A stretch of 16,403 nt of DNA from an uncultured Chitinophagaceae bacterium (GCA_903841915.1 CAIMKO010000012.1:1-16403); one strand, 5' to 3'. Numbered from the stretch's first letter, positions 7,493 to 15,577 are shown. Made by a program: numbers and translations. The notes: generated from the sequence alone by a model not told the origin.

Positions 7493-8634
7493 ACTAAATC
7501 AATATCTAAATGAACAATGAATTGATTGTTGTTTTCTGTCACTTTCAATCTATGCTTTTGCGGATACAATAGCTCCAGTCTTCTTTTTACATTATTGATA
7601 CCAATACCTGTAGTGTCTTTCATTGTATGGTCAGCTTTTACAATAGTATTGGTTACTGAAAAAGAAACCGATGTTGGCTGTATGATCAGTTTTATCGAAA
7701 TGGCAGATGCATCTTTTGCACTTACGCCATATTTAAAAGCATTTTCAATGAAAGGGATGAAAAGTAATGGTGCGATCTGTTTATTCTCTATCTCGCCCTC
7801 TGTTGTAAAATCTACTTTTGCTTTATCGGTCAATCTAACCAGTTGCAGGTCTATATAATTTTTGATGAAATCCACTTCACTTTGTAAGGATACACTATTG
7901 TTCTGTGTGTCGGTTAATACATAGCGCATAATGGAAGATAGTTTCATCACAGCATTAGCCGTTTCAGTACTGCCTGTTATAGCCAATGAATAAATATTAT
8001 TCAATGTATTAAAAAAGAAATGCGGATTGATCTGTGATTTTAAGAAGCTGAGTTCTGTATTGATCTTTTCGCGTTCGATCTGATCTTTGTGGTCTTCTAT
8101 TTTTTTCCATTCCTGCATCACTGACAAACAAGTACCTACCGCAAAAACAAGGATGAATACTGCATAAGAACCCGGGAAATATCTGAAATCACTGTTTCGC
8201 TTATAGATAGGTGGCGGTGTTTTATGTGTTGCCAAATTTTGTTTGCTGCTGTCGGTTGGTTGTAACCTTGCTTTCTCTCTCTCTGCTCTGTGTTGTTGCA
8301 CTATTTCCTGCCGGATGGTTTCTTCATCATTACCTGTGATCCAATGTGCTACTTCTTTGGGGACATAGAAAAAAGCCACAAAGCATGCTGCGATACATAC
8401 AAAATAGAGTAACCATTTTCTTTTGAATAATAAGCGCGGGATCAGCAGCAATGTATTGAGATAATAGAATCCCAATAAAAAGAGATTGATAATGATGAGC
8501 AGGATAATAATGTACTTGCTGATATCAAAAGGAATGTCTTTTGATTGCGGAAAGAAAATATAGGGCAGCAGAAAGAAACAGACCCATGTTGCCAGATGCG
8601 CAATAGTGATAATAATATTTTTGTTCTTTTTCAA
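7489..8634 (-). CDS. LytS-type membrane sensor histidine kinase
   Basis: The protein has 381 residues. Four membrane segments are visible (about 8-28, 40-64, 73-91, 154-174). With positive residues at the N-terminus and at 'LLFKRK', the charged stretch 92-153 should be a periplasmic loop of about 60 residues, the likely sensing region. A short coiled coil (about 175-197) leads to the His_kinase domain: phospho-acceptor His205 in 'SQINPHFFFNTLNNIYSLA', N-box Asn298 in 'FIPFIENAFKYG', and G-box 'GIGINNVKRRLELLY' (343-357). This is the short kinase type that partners LytTR regulators, and the partner gene overlaps it by 4 bp. A secreted CBM9-like protein is encoded 13 bp upstream in the same operon. 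The stimulus is unknown. Confidence 0.94.
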   Translation of the reverse strand: MKKNKNIIITIAHLATWVCFFLLPYIFFPQSKDIPFDISKYIIILLIIINLFLLGFYYLNTLLLIPRLLFKRKWLLYFVCIAACFVAFFYVPKEVAHWITGNDEETIRQEIVQQHRAEREKARLQPTDSSKQNLATHKTPPPIYKRNSDFRYFPGSYAVFILVFAVGTCLSVMQEWKKIEDHKDQIEREKINTELSFLKSQINPHFFFNTLNNIYSLAITGSTETANAVMKLSSIMRYVLTDTQNNSVSLQSEVDFIKNYIDLQLVRLTDKAKVDFTTEGEIENKQIAPLLFIPFIENAFKYGVSAKDASAISIKLIIQPTSVSFSVTNTIVKADHTMKDTTGIGINNVKRRLELLYPQKHRLKVTENNNQFIVHLDIDLV

Positions 8635-8647
8635 TGAAATGGCTGTT

Positions 8648-9481
8648 TTAAAATTTCATGTCGTATTTGTTCCAGATATAAATTTCTTGAATACTGTTTC
8701 TTGGTGTGTTACCTGAAGGGCCTGTGGGGTCTATCAAACTAGGCGCTCTAGATGTACTTACTCTCGGACCTGAACCGGCGGGTGCTTTAACGATCTCTGT
8801 TGTTGTTCCGGTACGTTGCCCTTGTGCTGAAAAATCAGGCGCATTTAATCTTAATCCGATACTGATCTTCTTACCCGTGAGATTTGCAATGGTTCCCAAC
8901 GAATTTACAGGTACAGCGTATTCGATATACATCACTTTTGCATTATCCCATGCAAATGCAATATTGGCGCCATTTTCATTGGATAGTCCAAGTGTTTTTT
9001 CATTTTCCTGGCCTTCAAAACCGGAAACTTTCATAAAGATCAATCTTACGCCCAATTGCTGTTTTATTTGTTCGGGATCAGGCGGAGCAGCATTTGCGTC
9101 TCTTTGCGATCCATTGGCTTGGCTAAAATCTGCTGAAGATGATTTTATCGGGAACTCAATCGTTGTCCCTTCTCTGTGTTTTCCTTTCAGATCAATAAAT
9201 AAGTTCATTCCGAATTTCATTAATCTAAGTTGGGTGCGTTGATTCGTAATTTTCAGTGCTACGTATAATTGCTCCTTGTCATTATCCATTGCCATTGCTA
9301 TTTCCGTCTCTTTATCTGCAGTGAAAGGAATGTTAGCCCATTCGGCAATATTACCGTCAATTATATGCGGGATCTTAACTGTATCCGTGTACAGTTTGGT
9401 TTTATTGAAGTTTTTTGCAGAAGTTTCAGTAACTGATGCAAAGATGATCAACAGCGGGAGTAGTAAAATAGAATTTTTCAT
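8648..9481 (-). CDS. Secreted CBM9/DOMON-like protein encoded with a sensor kinase
   Basis: From the ATG at 9481 the protein has 277 residues with a clear signal peptide (cleavage probably after 'TETSA', residue 22). An in-frame ATG at 9502 lies inside the apparent -7 promoter box and would add seven unlikely residues, so I reject it. The body resembles a single CBM9/DOMON-like beta-sandwich: 'HIIDGNIAEWANIPF' (39-53), 'EQLYVALKITN' (70-80), 'MNLFIDLKGKH' (92-102) and 'YIEYAVPVNSLG' (185-196). A hydrophilic, Pro/Gly/Ser-rich stretch (about 232-262) precedes a short end. CBM9-type domains often bind sugars or haem, but binding residues cannot be verified here and no catalytic domain is present. 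It leads the operon with the LytS/LytTR pair, which suggests a periplasmic or surface ligand-binding accessory; that role is inference. Confidence 0.75.
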   Translation of the reverse strand: MKNSILLLPLLIIFASVTETSAKNFNKTKLYTDTVKIPHIIDGNIAEWANIPFTADKETEIAMAMDNDKEQLYVALKITNQRTQLRLMKFGMNLFIDLKGKHREGTTIEFPIKSSSADFSQANGSQRDANAAPPDPEQIKQQLGVRLIFMKVSGFEGQENEKTLGLSNENGANIAFAWDNAKVMYIEYAVPVNSLGTIANLTGKKISIGLRLNAPDFSAQGQRTGTTTEIVKAPAGSGPRVSTSRAPSLIDPTGPSGNTPRNSIQEIYIWNKYDMKF

Positions 9482-9499
9482 ACAGCATTGTATAAGGGT

Positions 9500-9526
9500 C
9501 AAAAGTAAGGAGGTTCAAAAAGACAA
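9500..9526 (-). promoter_or_regulatory. Bacteroidota-type promoter of the CBM9-like/kinase/regulator operon
   Basis: On the minus strand TACTTTTG (9507-9500) matches TAnnTTTG exactly, with TTG (9526-9524) 16 bp upstream; the usual spacing is a little longer. Transcription would begin near 9493, giving a leader of about 12 bases to the ATG at 9481. This position also rules out the upstream in-frame ATG at 9502. Confidence 0.55.
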
Positions 9527-9588
9527 GGATAGTTTATGGGTGAACAAAGATGATTTATCGGTAAGCCCCACTAGGCTTTCAAAGCTTA

Positions 9589-10476
9589 TTACACTATCTG
9601 CATTACTTCTTCATACAAGCTTTGTATCAGGCCATCTGCCAAACCGATCTTGGGAACGAAAATTTCTTCTATATCTGTCCAGCGCATGACGTTGATATAG
9701 ATTTGTAAAGCAGGAACGATCACATCGGCTCTGTCTTCTCTTAATTTATAGATACGCATACGTTCTTCCAAAGAAAACGAAGAGAATTCTTTGTAATAGT
9801 CTTTCAAAAGCTCCAGCGGAAGGGGTTTGCCTTCTTTCTTTTTACTCATTGAAAAGATTTTATTGATATTACCGCCACTGCCAATAGCGATCATGGGTAA
9901 AGAACTTTTGGTATTGCGTTTTAAATGTTCTTTCATTTCATCCCATGTTCTTTCTGCAACCTGGCCTTTCAGTAAACGGATGGTGCCTATATTGAACGAT
10001 TCTTTGTATTTTAATTTCCCTTCAGAAAAAAAAGTTAGTTCGGTACTACCGCCACCCACATCAATGTATAAATATGAATGAGCTGTGTCGAGGTTTTCTG
10101 CAATATGATTTTCATAGATCATATTCGCTTCTTCATCACCACTGATGATCTTTATCTCAATGCCTGTTTCCAGTTTTACTTTTCTGATGATGTCTTCACT
10201 GTTGGCTGCATCACGCATGGCACTCGTGGCACAGGCTTTGATGAACTGCACTTCATAGGCTTTCATTAAATGCCCGTACGCCTTCATGGTTTGCAGGATC
10301 ATTCCTCTTTTGGGCTTGGATATCTCGCGATTTTCAAATACATCGAAACCCAATCGCAGTGGTACACGTATCAGATTGAGTTTATTAAATTGCGGCTTGC
10401 CTTCTTTTGTGCTGTTTACCTCAGTGATCAATAGTCTTGCTGCGTTACTCCCTATATCAATTGCTGCTAACCGCAC
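9589..10476 (-). CDS. ppx: Short Ppx/GppA-family phosphatase (exopolyphosphatase)
   Basis: This 295-residue protein is an actin-like (ASKHA) phosphatase. It shows 'AIDIGSNAARLLI' (5-17, phosphate loop), 'ATSAMRDAANS' (83-93), 'IISGDEEA' (110-117, catalytic acidic residue near Glu115/116) and 'YIDVGGGSTELTFF' (137-150, second phosphate loop). It lacks the C-terminal HD-like domain of long E. coli Ppx (about 513 residues), so it belongs to the short form. Family members split polyphosphate from the chain end and/or hydrolyse pppGpp; the ppk1 neighbour favours polyphosphate. The start is GTG at 10476: a stop codon lies two codons upstream and no ATG is available. It overlaps the ppk1 end by 20 bp, so translation is probably coupled to ppk1. 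Confidence 0.92.
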   Translation of the reverse strand: MRLAAIDIGSNAARLLITEVNSTKEGKPQFNKLNLIRVPLRLGFDVFENREISKPKRGMILQTMKAYGHLMKAYEVQFIKACATSAMRDAANSEDIIRKVKLETGIEIKIISGDEEANMIYENHIAENLDTAHSYLYIDVGGGSTELTFFSEGKLKYKESFNIGTIRLLKGQVAERTWDEMKEHLKRNTKSSLPMIAIGSGGNINKIFSMSKKKEGKPLPLELLKDYYKEFSSFSLEERMRIYKLREDRADVIVPALQIYINVMRWTDIEEIFVPKIGLADGLIQSLYEEVMQIV

Positions 10477-12550
10477 TTTGTTTTATAGATTTTTGGTAGA
10501 GATAGTGATACGTTTCTATTTGAGAACGTATTTTCTTTTTACCTAATGAAGGTACATAGTTATTGGAGAGTTCATTGTCGAGTATTCTTGCTTTAACGTT
10601 ATCTCTTAATTGAATGTGGATAATATCTTTTAATTCCTGACGGATGACAGGGTCATTCACAGGAATGGCAGCTTCAACACGATGATCGAGATTGCGAACC
10701 ATCCAGTCGGCAGAAGAAATATATACTTTTTCTTTACCGTCATTGTGAAAGATCATCACTCGCGCGTGTTCCAGATATTCATCAACGATACTGATGGCCT
10801 TTACCGGATGTTTGAATTTTTTATTCTCCATCATCGCACAAAAGATACCACGTACCACCATTTTAATTTCTACCCCAGCCAATGCTGCCTCATATAATTT
10901 ATTGATCAGTTTGGTATCGCTTAATGAGTTTATTTTTAGAATGATGCTTGCAGGTTTTTTTGCTTTTGCATGTTTTATTTCTCTGATGATATTGGCTTCC
11001 AGTTCCTTGCGCATATTGACCGGACAAACCAGCAATGTTTTACAGGAACGTAAGGGCTGTAGACCGCTATGCCAGTTTTCCAGATATTTAAATATTCGGT
11101 TGATATCAGCCATCACATTTCTGTTGCTGGTCAATAAACAATGATCTCCGTATACTTTTGCAGTGCGTTCATTCAAATTACCTGTACTTACAAAACCATA
11201 TTGAATGGTCTTGTTTCCACTTCTTTTTTTAATGATGCATAGTTTGGCATGTATCTTCAATTTTGGAACGCCCAGTAAAACTTTCACGCCTTCTTCTTCG
11301 AGTATTTCTTTCCATTCCAAATTCGCTTCCTCATCAAATCTTGCTTTTAATTCCAGCATCACTACTACTTGTTTTCCATTACGTGCAGCATTGATCAACG
11401 CATTAATTATTTTCGAGTTGGGGGCCAGACGATAGGCAGTTATTTTAATAGAAATAACATCCGGATCCATGGCTGCTTCTCGTAACAGATCGATCAATGC
11501 ATTGAAAGTATGATAGGGGAAATGCAGCATCACATCCTGTTGGGTGATCACATCTGTAACCCTTACAGAGTTTTGCAATGCAGGATGCGTGAAAGGTTGA
11601 CGTCTTGTGTTTTTATTTTTAAAGATCCCCGGAAAGTCCATGAAGTGACGGAAATTGTGAATGCGTCCGCCGGGTATTAAATTGCTTTTTCTGGACAGGC
11701 TTAAACGACGAATTAAATATTCCAATAAGCCTGCATCCATTTCTTTATCATAGACAAAACGAACAGGTTTTCCCTTGCGGCGATTCTTTAATCCCTTCTC
11801 AATCTTTTCAACAAAAGTGGTACTGATATCATTATCAATATCCAGTTCCGCATCTTTGGTCACTTTAAAAATATGCGATTCAAAATGATCGTAATCAAAA
11901 TACGAGAAGATAAAAGGAAGGTTAAAGCGGATCACATCTTCCAATAAAATAATAGAATGTTCTCCCGGCTTGGAAGGCAGTTCCACAAAGCGACCTATTG
12001 CCCTTGCTGGGACTTCAATCAATGAATATTTTTGTTTGTAAGCTGTGTTTTTTTTATTCATCACTACACCGAGATAAATACTTTTATCACGGAGATAGGG
12101 TAGTTGTGGTAAGCTCTCGATCATTAAAGGGATCACATTACTGCGCACATGCTCGTCAAAGAAATTACGGACAAACTTTTGTTGTTCCCTGTTCAAGTGT
12201 TTCTCGTCGACCAATAGTATTTTCTCTTTTCGCAGTTCTTTCAAAATGCCATCCCATATCCTGTTGAATTCATTCTGCTGTTGTAAAATAATGGTTTGAA
12301 TGGTATCCAATATTTTCTGCGGATCATCTTCCATATGCATGTTCAGTTTCTTCCGCTTCTCCGCAAATTCGATCATGCGTTTTAAAGTGGCCACGCGTAC
12401 ACGGAAGAACTCATCACTATTATTGGAATAGATACCCAAAAAACGAATGCGTTGTTCCAGGGGTACAGAAGGATCATTTGCTTCCTGTAAAACCCTGCCA
12501 TTAAAACTGAGCCAACTGATATCTCTCGGAATGAATTGTTTTTTCGACAT
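10457..12550 (-). CDS. ppk1: Polyphosphate kinase 1
   Basis: This 697-residue enzyme makes polyphosphate from ATP reversibly, through a phospho-histidine. The PPK1 domains follow in order: N-terminal helical domain ('RDISWLSFNGRVLQEA', 9-24), head domain, then two PLD-like catalytic domains. The autophosphorylated His is His434 in 'LKIHAKLCII'; the second conserved His is His595 in 'DEYLEHARVMIF', matching E. coli His435 and His592. Arg374 ('TAYRLA') and Arg404 ('LKARFDEEANLEW') match the metal/phosphate-binding arginines. A segment near 567-585 ('RGIFCAMMENKKF') departs from the cysteine/leucine/proline form that I recall from E. coli. ppx overlaps its 3' end by 20 bp. The ATG at 12550 has a TATATTTG box about 20 bp upstream. 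Confidence 0.97.
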   Translation of the reverse strand: MSKKQFIPRDISWLSFNGRVLQEANDPSVPLEQRIRFLGIYSNNSDEFFRVRVATLKRMIEFAEKRKKLNMHMEDDPQKILDTIQTIILQQQNEFNRIWDGILKELRKEKILLVDEKHLNREQQKFVRNFFDEHVRSNVIPLMIESLPQLPYLRDKSIYLGVVMNKKNTAYKQKYSLIEVPARAIGRFVELPSKPGEHSIILLEDVIRFNLPFIFSYFDYDHFESHIFKVTKDAELDIDNDISTTFVEKIEKGLKNRRKGKPVRFVYDKEMDAGLLEYLIRRLSLSRKSNLIPGGRIHNFRHFMDFPGIFKNKNTRRQPFTHPALQNSVRVTDVITQQDVMLHFPYHTFNALIDLLREAAMDPDVISIKITAYRLAPNSKIINALINAARNGKQVVVMLELKARFDEEANLEWKEILEEEGVKVLLGVPKLKIHAKLCIIKKRSGNKTIQYGFVSTGNLNERTAKVYGDHCLLTSNRNVMADINRIFKYLENWHSGLQPLRSCKTLLVCPVNMRKELEANIIREIKHAKAKKPASIILKINSLSDTKLINKLYEAALAGVEIKMVVRGIFCAMMENKKFKHPVKAISIVDEYLEHARVMIFHNDGKEKVYISSADWMVRNLDHRVEAAIPVNDPVIRQELKDIIHIQLRDNVKARILDNELSNNYVPSLGKKKIRSQIETYHYLYQKSIKQSAVSSN

Positions 12551-12569
12551 GCTTCTTTTTCGTTGACTT

Positions 12570-12577
12570 CAAATATA
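12570..12577 (-). promoter_or_regulatory. -7 box of the ppk1-ppx promoter
   Basis: The minus strand reads TATATTTG (12577-12570), an exact TAnnTTTG match. Its distance to the ppk1 ATG (20 bp) is almost the same as that of the box before the CBM9-like gene (19 bp). No clear TTG/TTTG is present at -33, so this may be a weak or activator-dependent promoter. Confidence 0.5.
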
Positions 12578-12614
12578 AGAAAGGCTTTTTTGAGTTGGTG
12601 TTAAGTTTAGATAA

Positions 12615-12657
12615 TAAAAAAAGAGACATCTTTCAATGTCTCTCTTTTTATTTTTTT
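12615..12657 (-). terminator. Rho-independent terminator after the 740-residue secreted protein
   Basis: An 8-bp stem (12622-12629 AGAGACAT with 12636-12643 ATGTCTCT, 6-base loop) is followed on the minus strand by seven T residues. An A-rich stretch precedes it on that strand, so the hairpin can extend by A-T pairs. It starts about 20 bp after the TAG at 12663-12665 and separates the lipoprotein operon from ppk1-ppx. Confidence 0.85.
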
Positions 12658-12662
12658 TGAGT

Positions 12663-14885
12663 CTATCCTCTTCTTCCTCCGCCTGTCGGACGGGCCGCAG
12701 GTCTCGATGCAGGAGCAGAAGGTCTGCTCGATGGGGCAGGTCTTGACTGACTTCTGTTTGGTACATCACGATTAAAATTATTTTCCCTTGTATTGCCGCG
12801 ATCTCTTGCTTTTTGCTGTTTGTTCAAATCCGATACGCTCTTGGCATTATCATTGTTAACTGGTTTCCAGTTATTTGTTTTATTGTCTCTTGTATTCCAG
12901 GAATTGTTCTTTGCATCTTTTTGAAATACATTTCCATCCTTATCGGCAAATACATTATTCTTATTGCCATTTGCATTATTATTACCGACTTTATTCTTAT
13001 TACCAGTATTATTATTGATCTTATTATTACCTGAAATATTATTGATCTTACTGTTTGTAATATTATTCTTGCTACGATCAATATTTTTTGTGGTAACACC
13101 TTTATGGTTGTTATAAATATTATTATGATTATTATTCACATTAATATTGATATTATTATTACCATAATGATTGCCACCGCCATAACCCGGCCTGTTTCCA
13201 TAATATCCACCGCCATAATAAGGTGGTCGATATGGTGGACGATACATTGGCGGACCAAACCATCCACCGCCATAATAACCACCGCCACCAAAACCAATAT
13301 GCATGAAGCCAACATTAACGCCAAAACTCATACTCCATCCTGTCCACGGGTTATAATTAAACCCAAATCCCCAAGTAACCGGGCGGGGATAATATACACT
13401 TCCGTACCAAGGATGATAATAAAAGCCTGTTCCGTAAACGATCGTTGGGCCATAAATATATCCACCCATATATCCCGATGTATAGCCTACATAAACATAA
13501 TCGGGTGTGTTATCATAGATGTAAACATATTTTGTATTATATGCAGGACTGCTTGCAGGAATTTTGTCTACATCTTTCGGTCTTTCGTTCGCCACTTCCC
13601 AAGGGCCGCTTGCATTTTTACTCACAAACCAGATACCATTATCCAATGCAAAATATTTTCCTGCAGGATCTATCATCACTGTGATATTACTGTTCTCTGC
13701 TAATTGCAAAGAAGTTCCTTCAATGGTTTTGAATTTTGGTGCCCCGTCATATTCCACTTTTACGGTAGCTGTTTTCTTATCTACTTTAGCTGTTTGCGGA
13801 ATCTCTGCATCGATCTTAGCTTCGTCTGCTGCATCTGTGCCTGCTACGTTTGCCAATACAGCATCTTTTTCTGAGCCTTCGGGTATCTTGGCAAAATCAG
13901 CAGGTAATTTATCTGCTGCAGTATAGGTCCATGGTCCATTGATATTAGGAGCCGCATACCAGCGACCAGCCAGCAGAACATAAGTTTTCTGACTATTGAT
14001 ATCTTTAAAGATCTCATTCGATGTATTGGAAACATATAATAGTGATGTGCTTTGGATCGATTTATAATCAGCTTCACCTTTTGTTTGCAGTAACTCTGTT
14101 GGCTCTGTTGCAAGAATGATATCTGTGACTATCGGTTTCTCGGTTACTTCTTTACCATCGTTGCTTTCTTTTTCCTGCTTTTTAATCTGATCATTCACTG
14201 ATTTCAATTTTGTAGAAAGCGCTGTATTTTGTTTCCATCCTTCCGTAATGGAAGATGATTTATACCAAATTCCGCCAACATACAAATTCCATTGACTGCC
14301 TTCTTTAAAAATTAAATTAGGACTGTTCACTACTTTATCTGCATCCAAATTTTTATCTTTTTGAATTTTTGGTTCACCATCCAACACAATAAGTGCTGTT
14401 GGTTTATTGCGATAAATTATTTTAGGAGGATCATTTTTAAATTGATCATTCGTTGAAGAATTATTATCAGATTTAATGGAAGCTATCAATTTATCCAATG
14501 ATATTTGTAGATTCCATTTTGGCGCCTCTTTTTCAATAGCATCAACCATTTGTTGAACCTGTGCCTGATCATCTACTCCTGAAAATTTAGCATTGGTAAC
14601 ATCCAATGAATCTAATTCCGCCATCCGGTTATTCTTGTCGGTAGTGATCATTGCTGTATAAAAAATAGCACCAAATATAGGCTCTGCTTTTGAAGTTTTT
14701 TTAATAGATACAGCTGCTCTTCCTGTTATTTTATTACCGCTAAAACTTTCGGGTTGCGGTTGATAAATAGTTACAACAGCACCACTTGACAGTGAAATAT
14801 CTTTAGGCCATGCACTTTGCGCCTTTAATGTAACAGATAATGCAAGCATCATTACAGCGACCAACAAACTAACTTTCATTTTCAT
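12663..14885 (-). CDS. Large secreted protein with three W-x9-W modules and Gly/Tyr- and Asn-rich C-terminus
   Basis: The protein has 740 residues and a signal peptide (cleavage probably after 'TLKAQ', about 23). Residues 25-150 form a globular N-terminal part. Three related modules follow, each with a DG/KGE-type turn (169, 269, 380) and a Trp pair exactly ten apart: W207/W217, W309/W319, W419/W429, the last two as 'GPW'. Next is an aromatic 'YVYIYDNTPDYVYVGYTSGY' block (453-471) and Tyr/Gly/Trp-rich sequence to about 575. An Asn-rich stretch (577-645) and an Arg/Pro/Ser/Ala tail end the protein. It resembles a widespread family I recall as 'carbohydrate-binding family V/XII'-type hypothetical proteins, whose function is not established. 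There is no type IX sorting domain. The lipoprotein gene lies 23 bp upstream in the same operon. Likely envelope-located; role unknown. Confidence 0.7.
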   Translation of the reverse strand: MKMKVSLLVAVMMLALSVTLKAQSAWPKDISLSSGAVVTIYQPQPESFSGNKITGRAAVSIKKTSKAEPIFGAIFYTAMITTDKNNRMAELDSLDVTNAKFSGVDDQAQVQQMVDAIEKEAPKWNLQISLDKLIASIKSDNNSSTNDQFKNDPPKIIYRNKPTALIVLDGEPKIQKDKNLDADKVVNSPNLIFKEGSQWNLYVGGIWYKSSSITEGWKQNTALSTKLKSVNDQIKKQEKESNDGKEVTEKPIVTDIILATEPTELLQTKGEADYKSIQSTSLLYVSNTSNEIFKDINSQKTYVLLAGRWYAAPNINGPWTYTAADKLPADFAKIPEGSEKDAVLANVAGTDAADEAKIDAEIPQTAKVDKKTATVKVEYDGAPKFKTIEGTSLQLAENSNITVMIDPAGKYFALDNGIWFVSKNASGPWEVANERPKDVDKIPASSPAYNTKYVYIYDNTPDYVYVGYTSGYMGGYIYGPTIVYGTGFYYHPWYGSVYYPRPVTWGFGFNYNPWTGWSMSFGVNVGFMHIGFGGGGYYGGGWFGPPMYRPPYRPPYYGGGYYGNRPGYGGGNHYGNNNININVNNNHNNIYNNHKGVTTKNIDRSKNNITNSKINNISGNNKINNNTGNKNKVGNNNANGNKNNVFADKDGNVFQKDAKNNSWNTRDNKTNNWKPVNNDNAKSVSDLNKQQKARDRGNTRENNFNRDVPNRSQSRPAPSSRPSAPASRPAARPTGGGRRG
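12951..13163 (-). repeat. Low-complexity AAT/AAC-rich coding tract (Asn-rich region)
   Basis: This stretch encodes residues about 575-645 of the large secreted protein, roughly half Asn with Ile, Lys and Gly. The DNA is a degenerate run of AAT/AAC/ATT triplets with no exact long unit. Its antisense strand is open for almost 200 codons, which is a by-product of the composition. Slipped-strand length variation between strains is plausible. Confidence 0.6.
13566..14426 (-). other. Three divergent W-x9-W protein modules
   Basis: Module 1 covers residues 154-220, module 2 residues 250-330 and module 3 residues 372-440 of the 740-residue protein. Modules 2 and 3 align best: 'TSLLYVSNTSN' against 'TSLQLAENSNI', 'GRWYAAPNINGPW' against 'GIWFVSKNASGPW', then 'DFAKIPEGS' against 'DVDKIPASS'. 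Module 1 keeps 'DGEPK' and 'GGIWYKSSSITEGW' but lacks the trailing K-I-P segment. Confidence 0.7.
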
Positions 14886-14908
14886 AAAATCATTATTGAA
14901 TGAAGGGA

Positions 14909-15577
14909 TTATTTTTTAACGAATAACTTCTCTTGTTTCAACTGACCGATCAGTTTAGAAGTATAGTCTTTACTGAATTGGGTCAGTGATTGCGGATCTA
15001 AGACCTTTGATTGTACCGACCACATGATATCTCCTGATGCCGCATCATATAAATTGCTCTGAATGAAATAGGATTTCTCTTTTGAGTAATAACCCGGTGT
15101 GCTTACAGTAGATTGGGCATAGCTGTAATAACCAAAATAGGTACCGCCCCAACCGCTATAAGGCATGGTCGCATAAGGCAATGTTGTATATGCTTCAGTA
15201 CCGGCAGTATAATTTACATCTGCTTCTTTCTTTAAAACTGATGCAACAAAAACAGCATCACAGCCTGATTCTTTTACTTTCTTAATGATCTCATCCTTGG
15301 TAGGAATCGTCGAATTTGATTTCAGATCGGGAGGCAAAACATCGATGCTTTTCACTGCATGGTATCCTTTTTTAATAACAATATTGGCGAGATCAGTTTC
15401 CAATAATGCTCGGGCTTCCAGATTACCAGTTACCACAACAATAAAAGCTTTATTAAATGTTTTACCCTGTCTTTTTTCTGTGTTCACCCAAACACCATTT
15501 GGCTCTTTAGCAACGGTACAAGAACCGATGAATAAAGCGATCATAAGAACAGATAATAGCAACTGAATTCTTTTCAT
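14909..15577 (-). CDS. Lipoprotein of unknown function, co-transcribed with the 740-residue protein
   Basis: The protein has 222 residues and a bacterial lipoprotein signal: 'MKRIQLLLSV...FIGSC' with acceptor Cys20. Asp is absent at +2, so outer-membrane anchoring is plausible. The mature part begins with an alpha/beta-looking segment: 'KAFIVVVTGNLEARALLETDL' split as FIVVV (45-49) and NLEARALLETDLANI (52-66), then 'GYHAVKSIDVLPPD' (71-84) and 'GCDAVFVASVLKKE' (105-118). A Tyr/Gly/Thr-rich patch (130-165) is followed by 'IQSNLYDAASGDIMWSVQSKV'-type strands (172-192). This resembles lipoproteins thought to report or bind at the envelope, but I do not recognise a characterised relative. The gene ends 23 bp before the large secreted protein, so the two are one operon. 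Confidence 0.75.
   Translation of the reverse strand: MKRIQLLLSVLMIALFIGSCTVAKEPNGVWVNTEKRQGKTFNKAFIVVVTGNLEARALLETDLANIVIKKGYHAVKSIDVLPPDLKSNSTIPTKDEIIKKVKESGCDAVFVASVLKKEADVNYTAGTEAYTTLPYATMPYSGWGGTYFGYYSYAQSTVSTPGYYSKEKSYFIQSNLYDAASGDIMWSVQSKVLDPQSLTQFSKDYTSKLIGQLKQEKLFVKK

Noticed and set aside
8706..9242. + strand open frame of 178 codons
   Set aside because: Antisense to the CBM9-like gene, with no recognisable pattern; the minus-strand frame has a signal peptide, promoter and operon context.
9563..9578. AAGCC/GGCTT hairpin downstream of ppx as a terminator
   Set aside because: Only a 5-bp stem and no T-run on the minus strand; ppx transcripts may read on into the next operon.
13104..13703. 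Long + strand open frame (199 codons), Ile-rich
   Set aside because: It lies antisense to the Asn/Gly/Tyr-rich part of the large secreted protein; its Ile-rich composition is what the complement of AAT/AAC triplets gives, and it lacks a domain or RBS.
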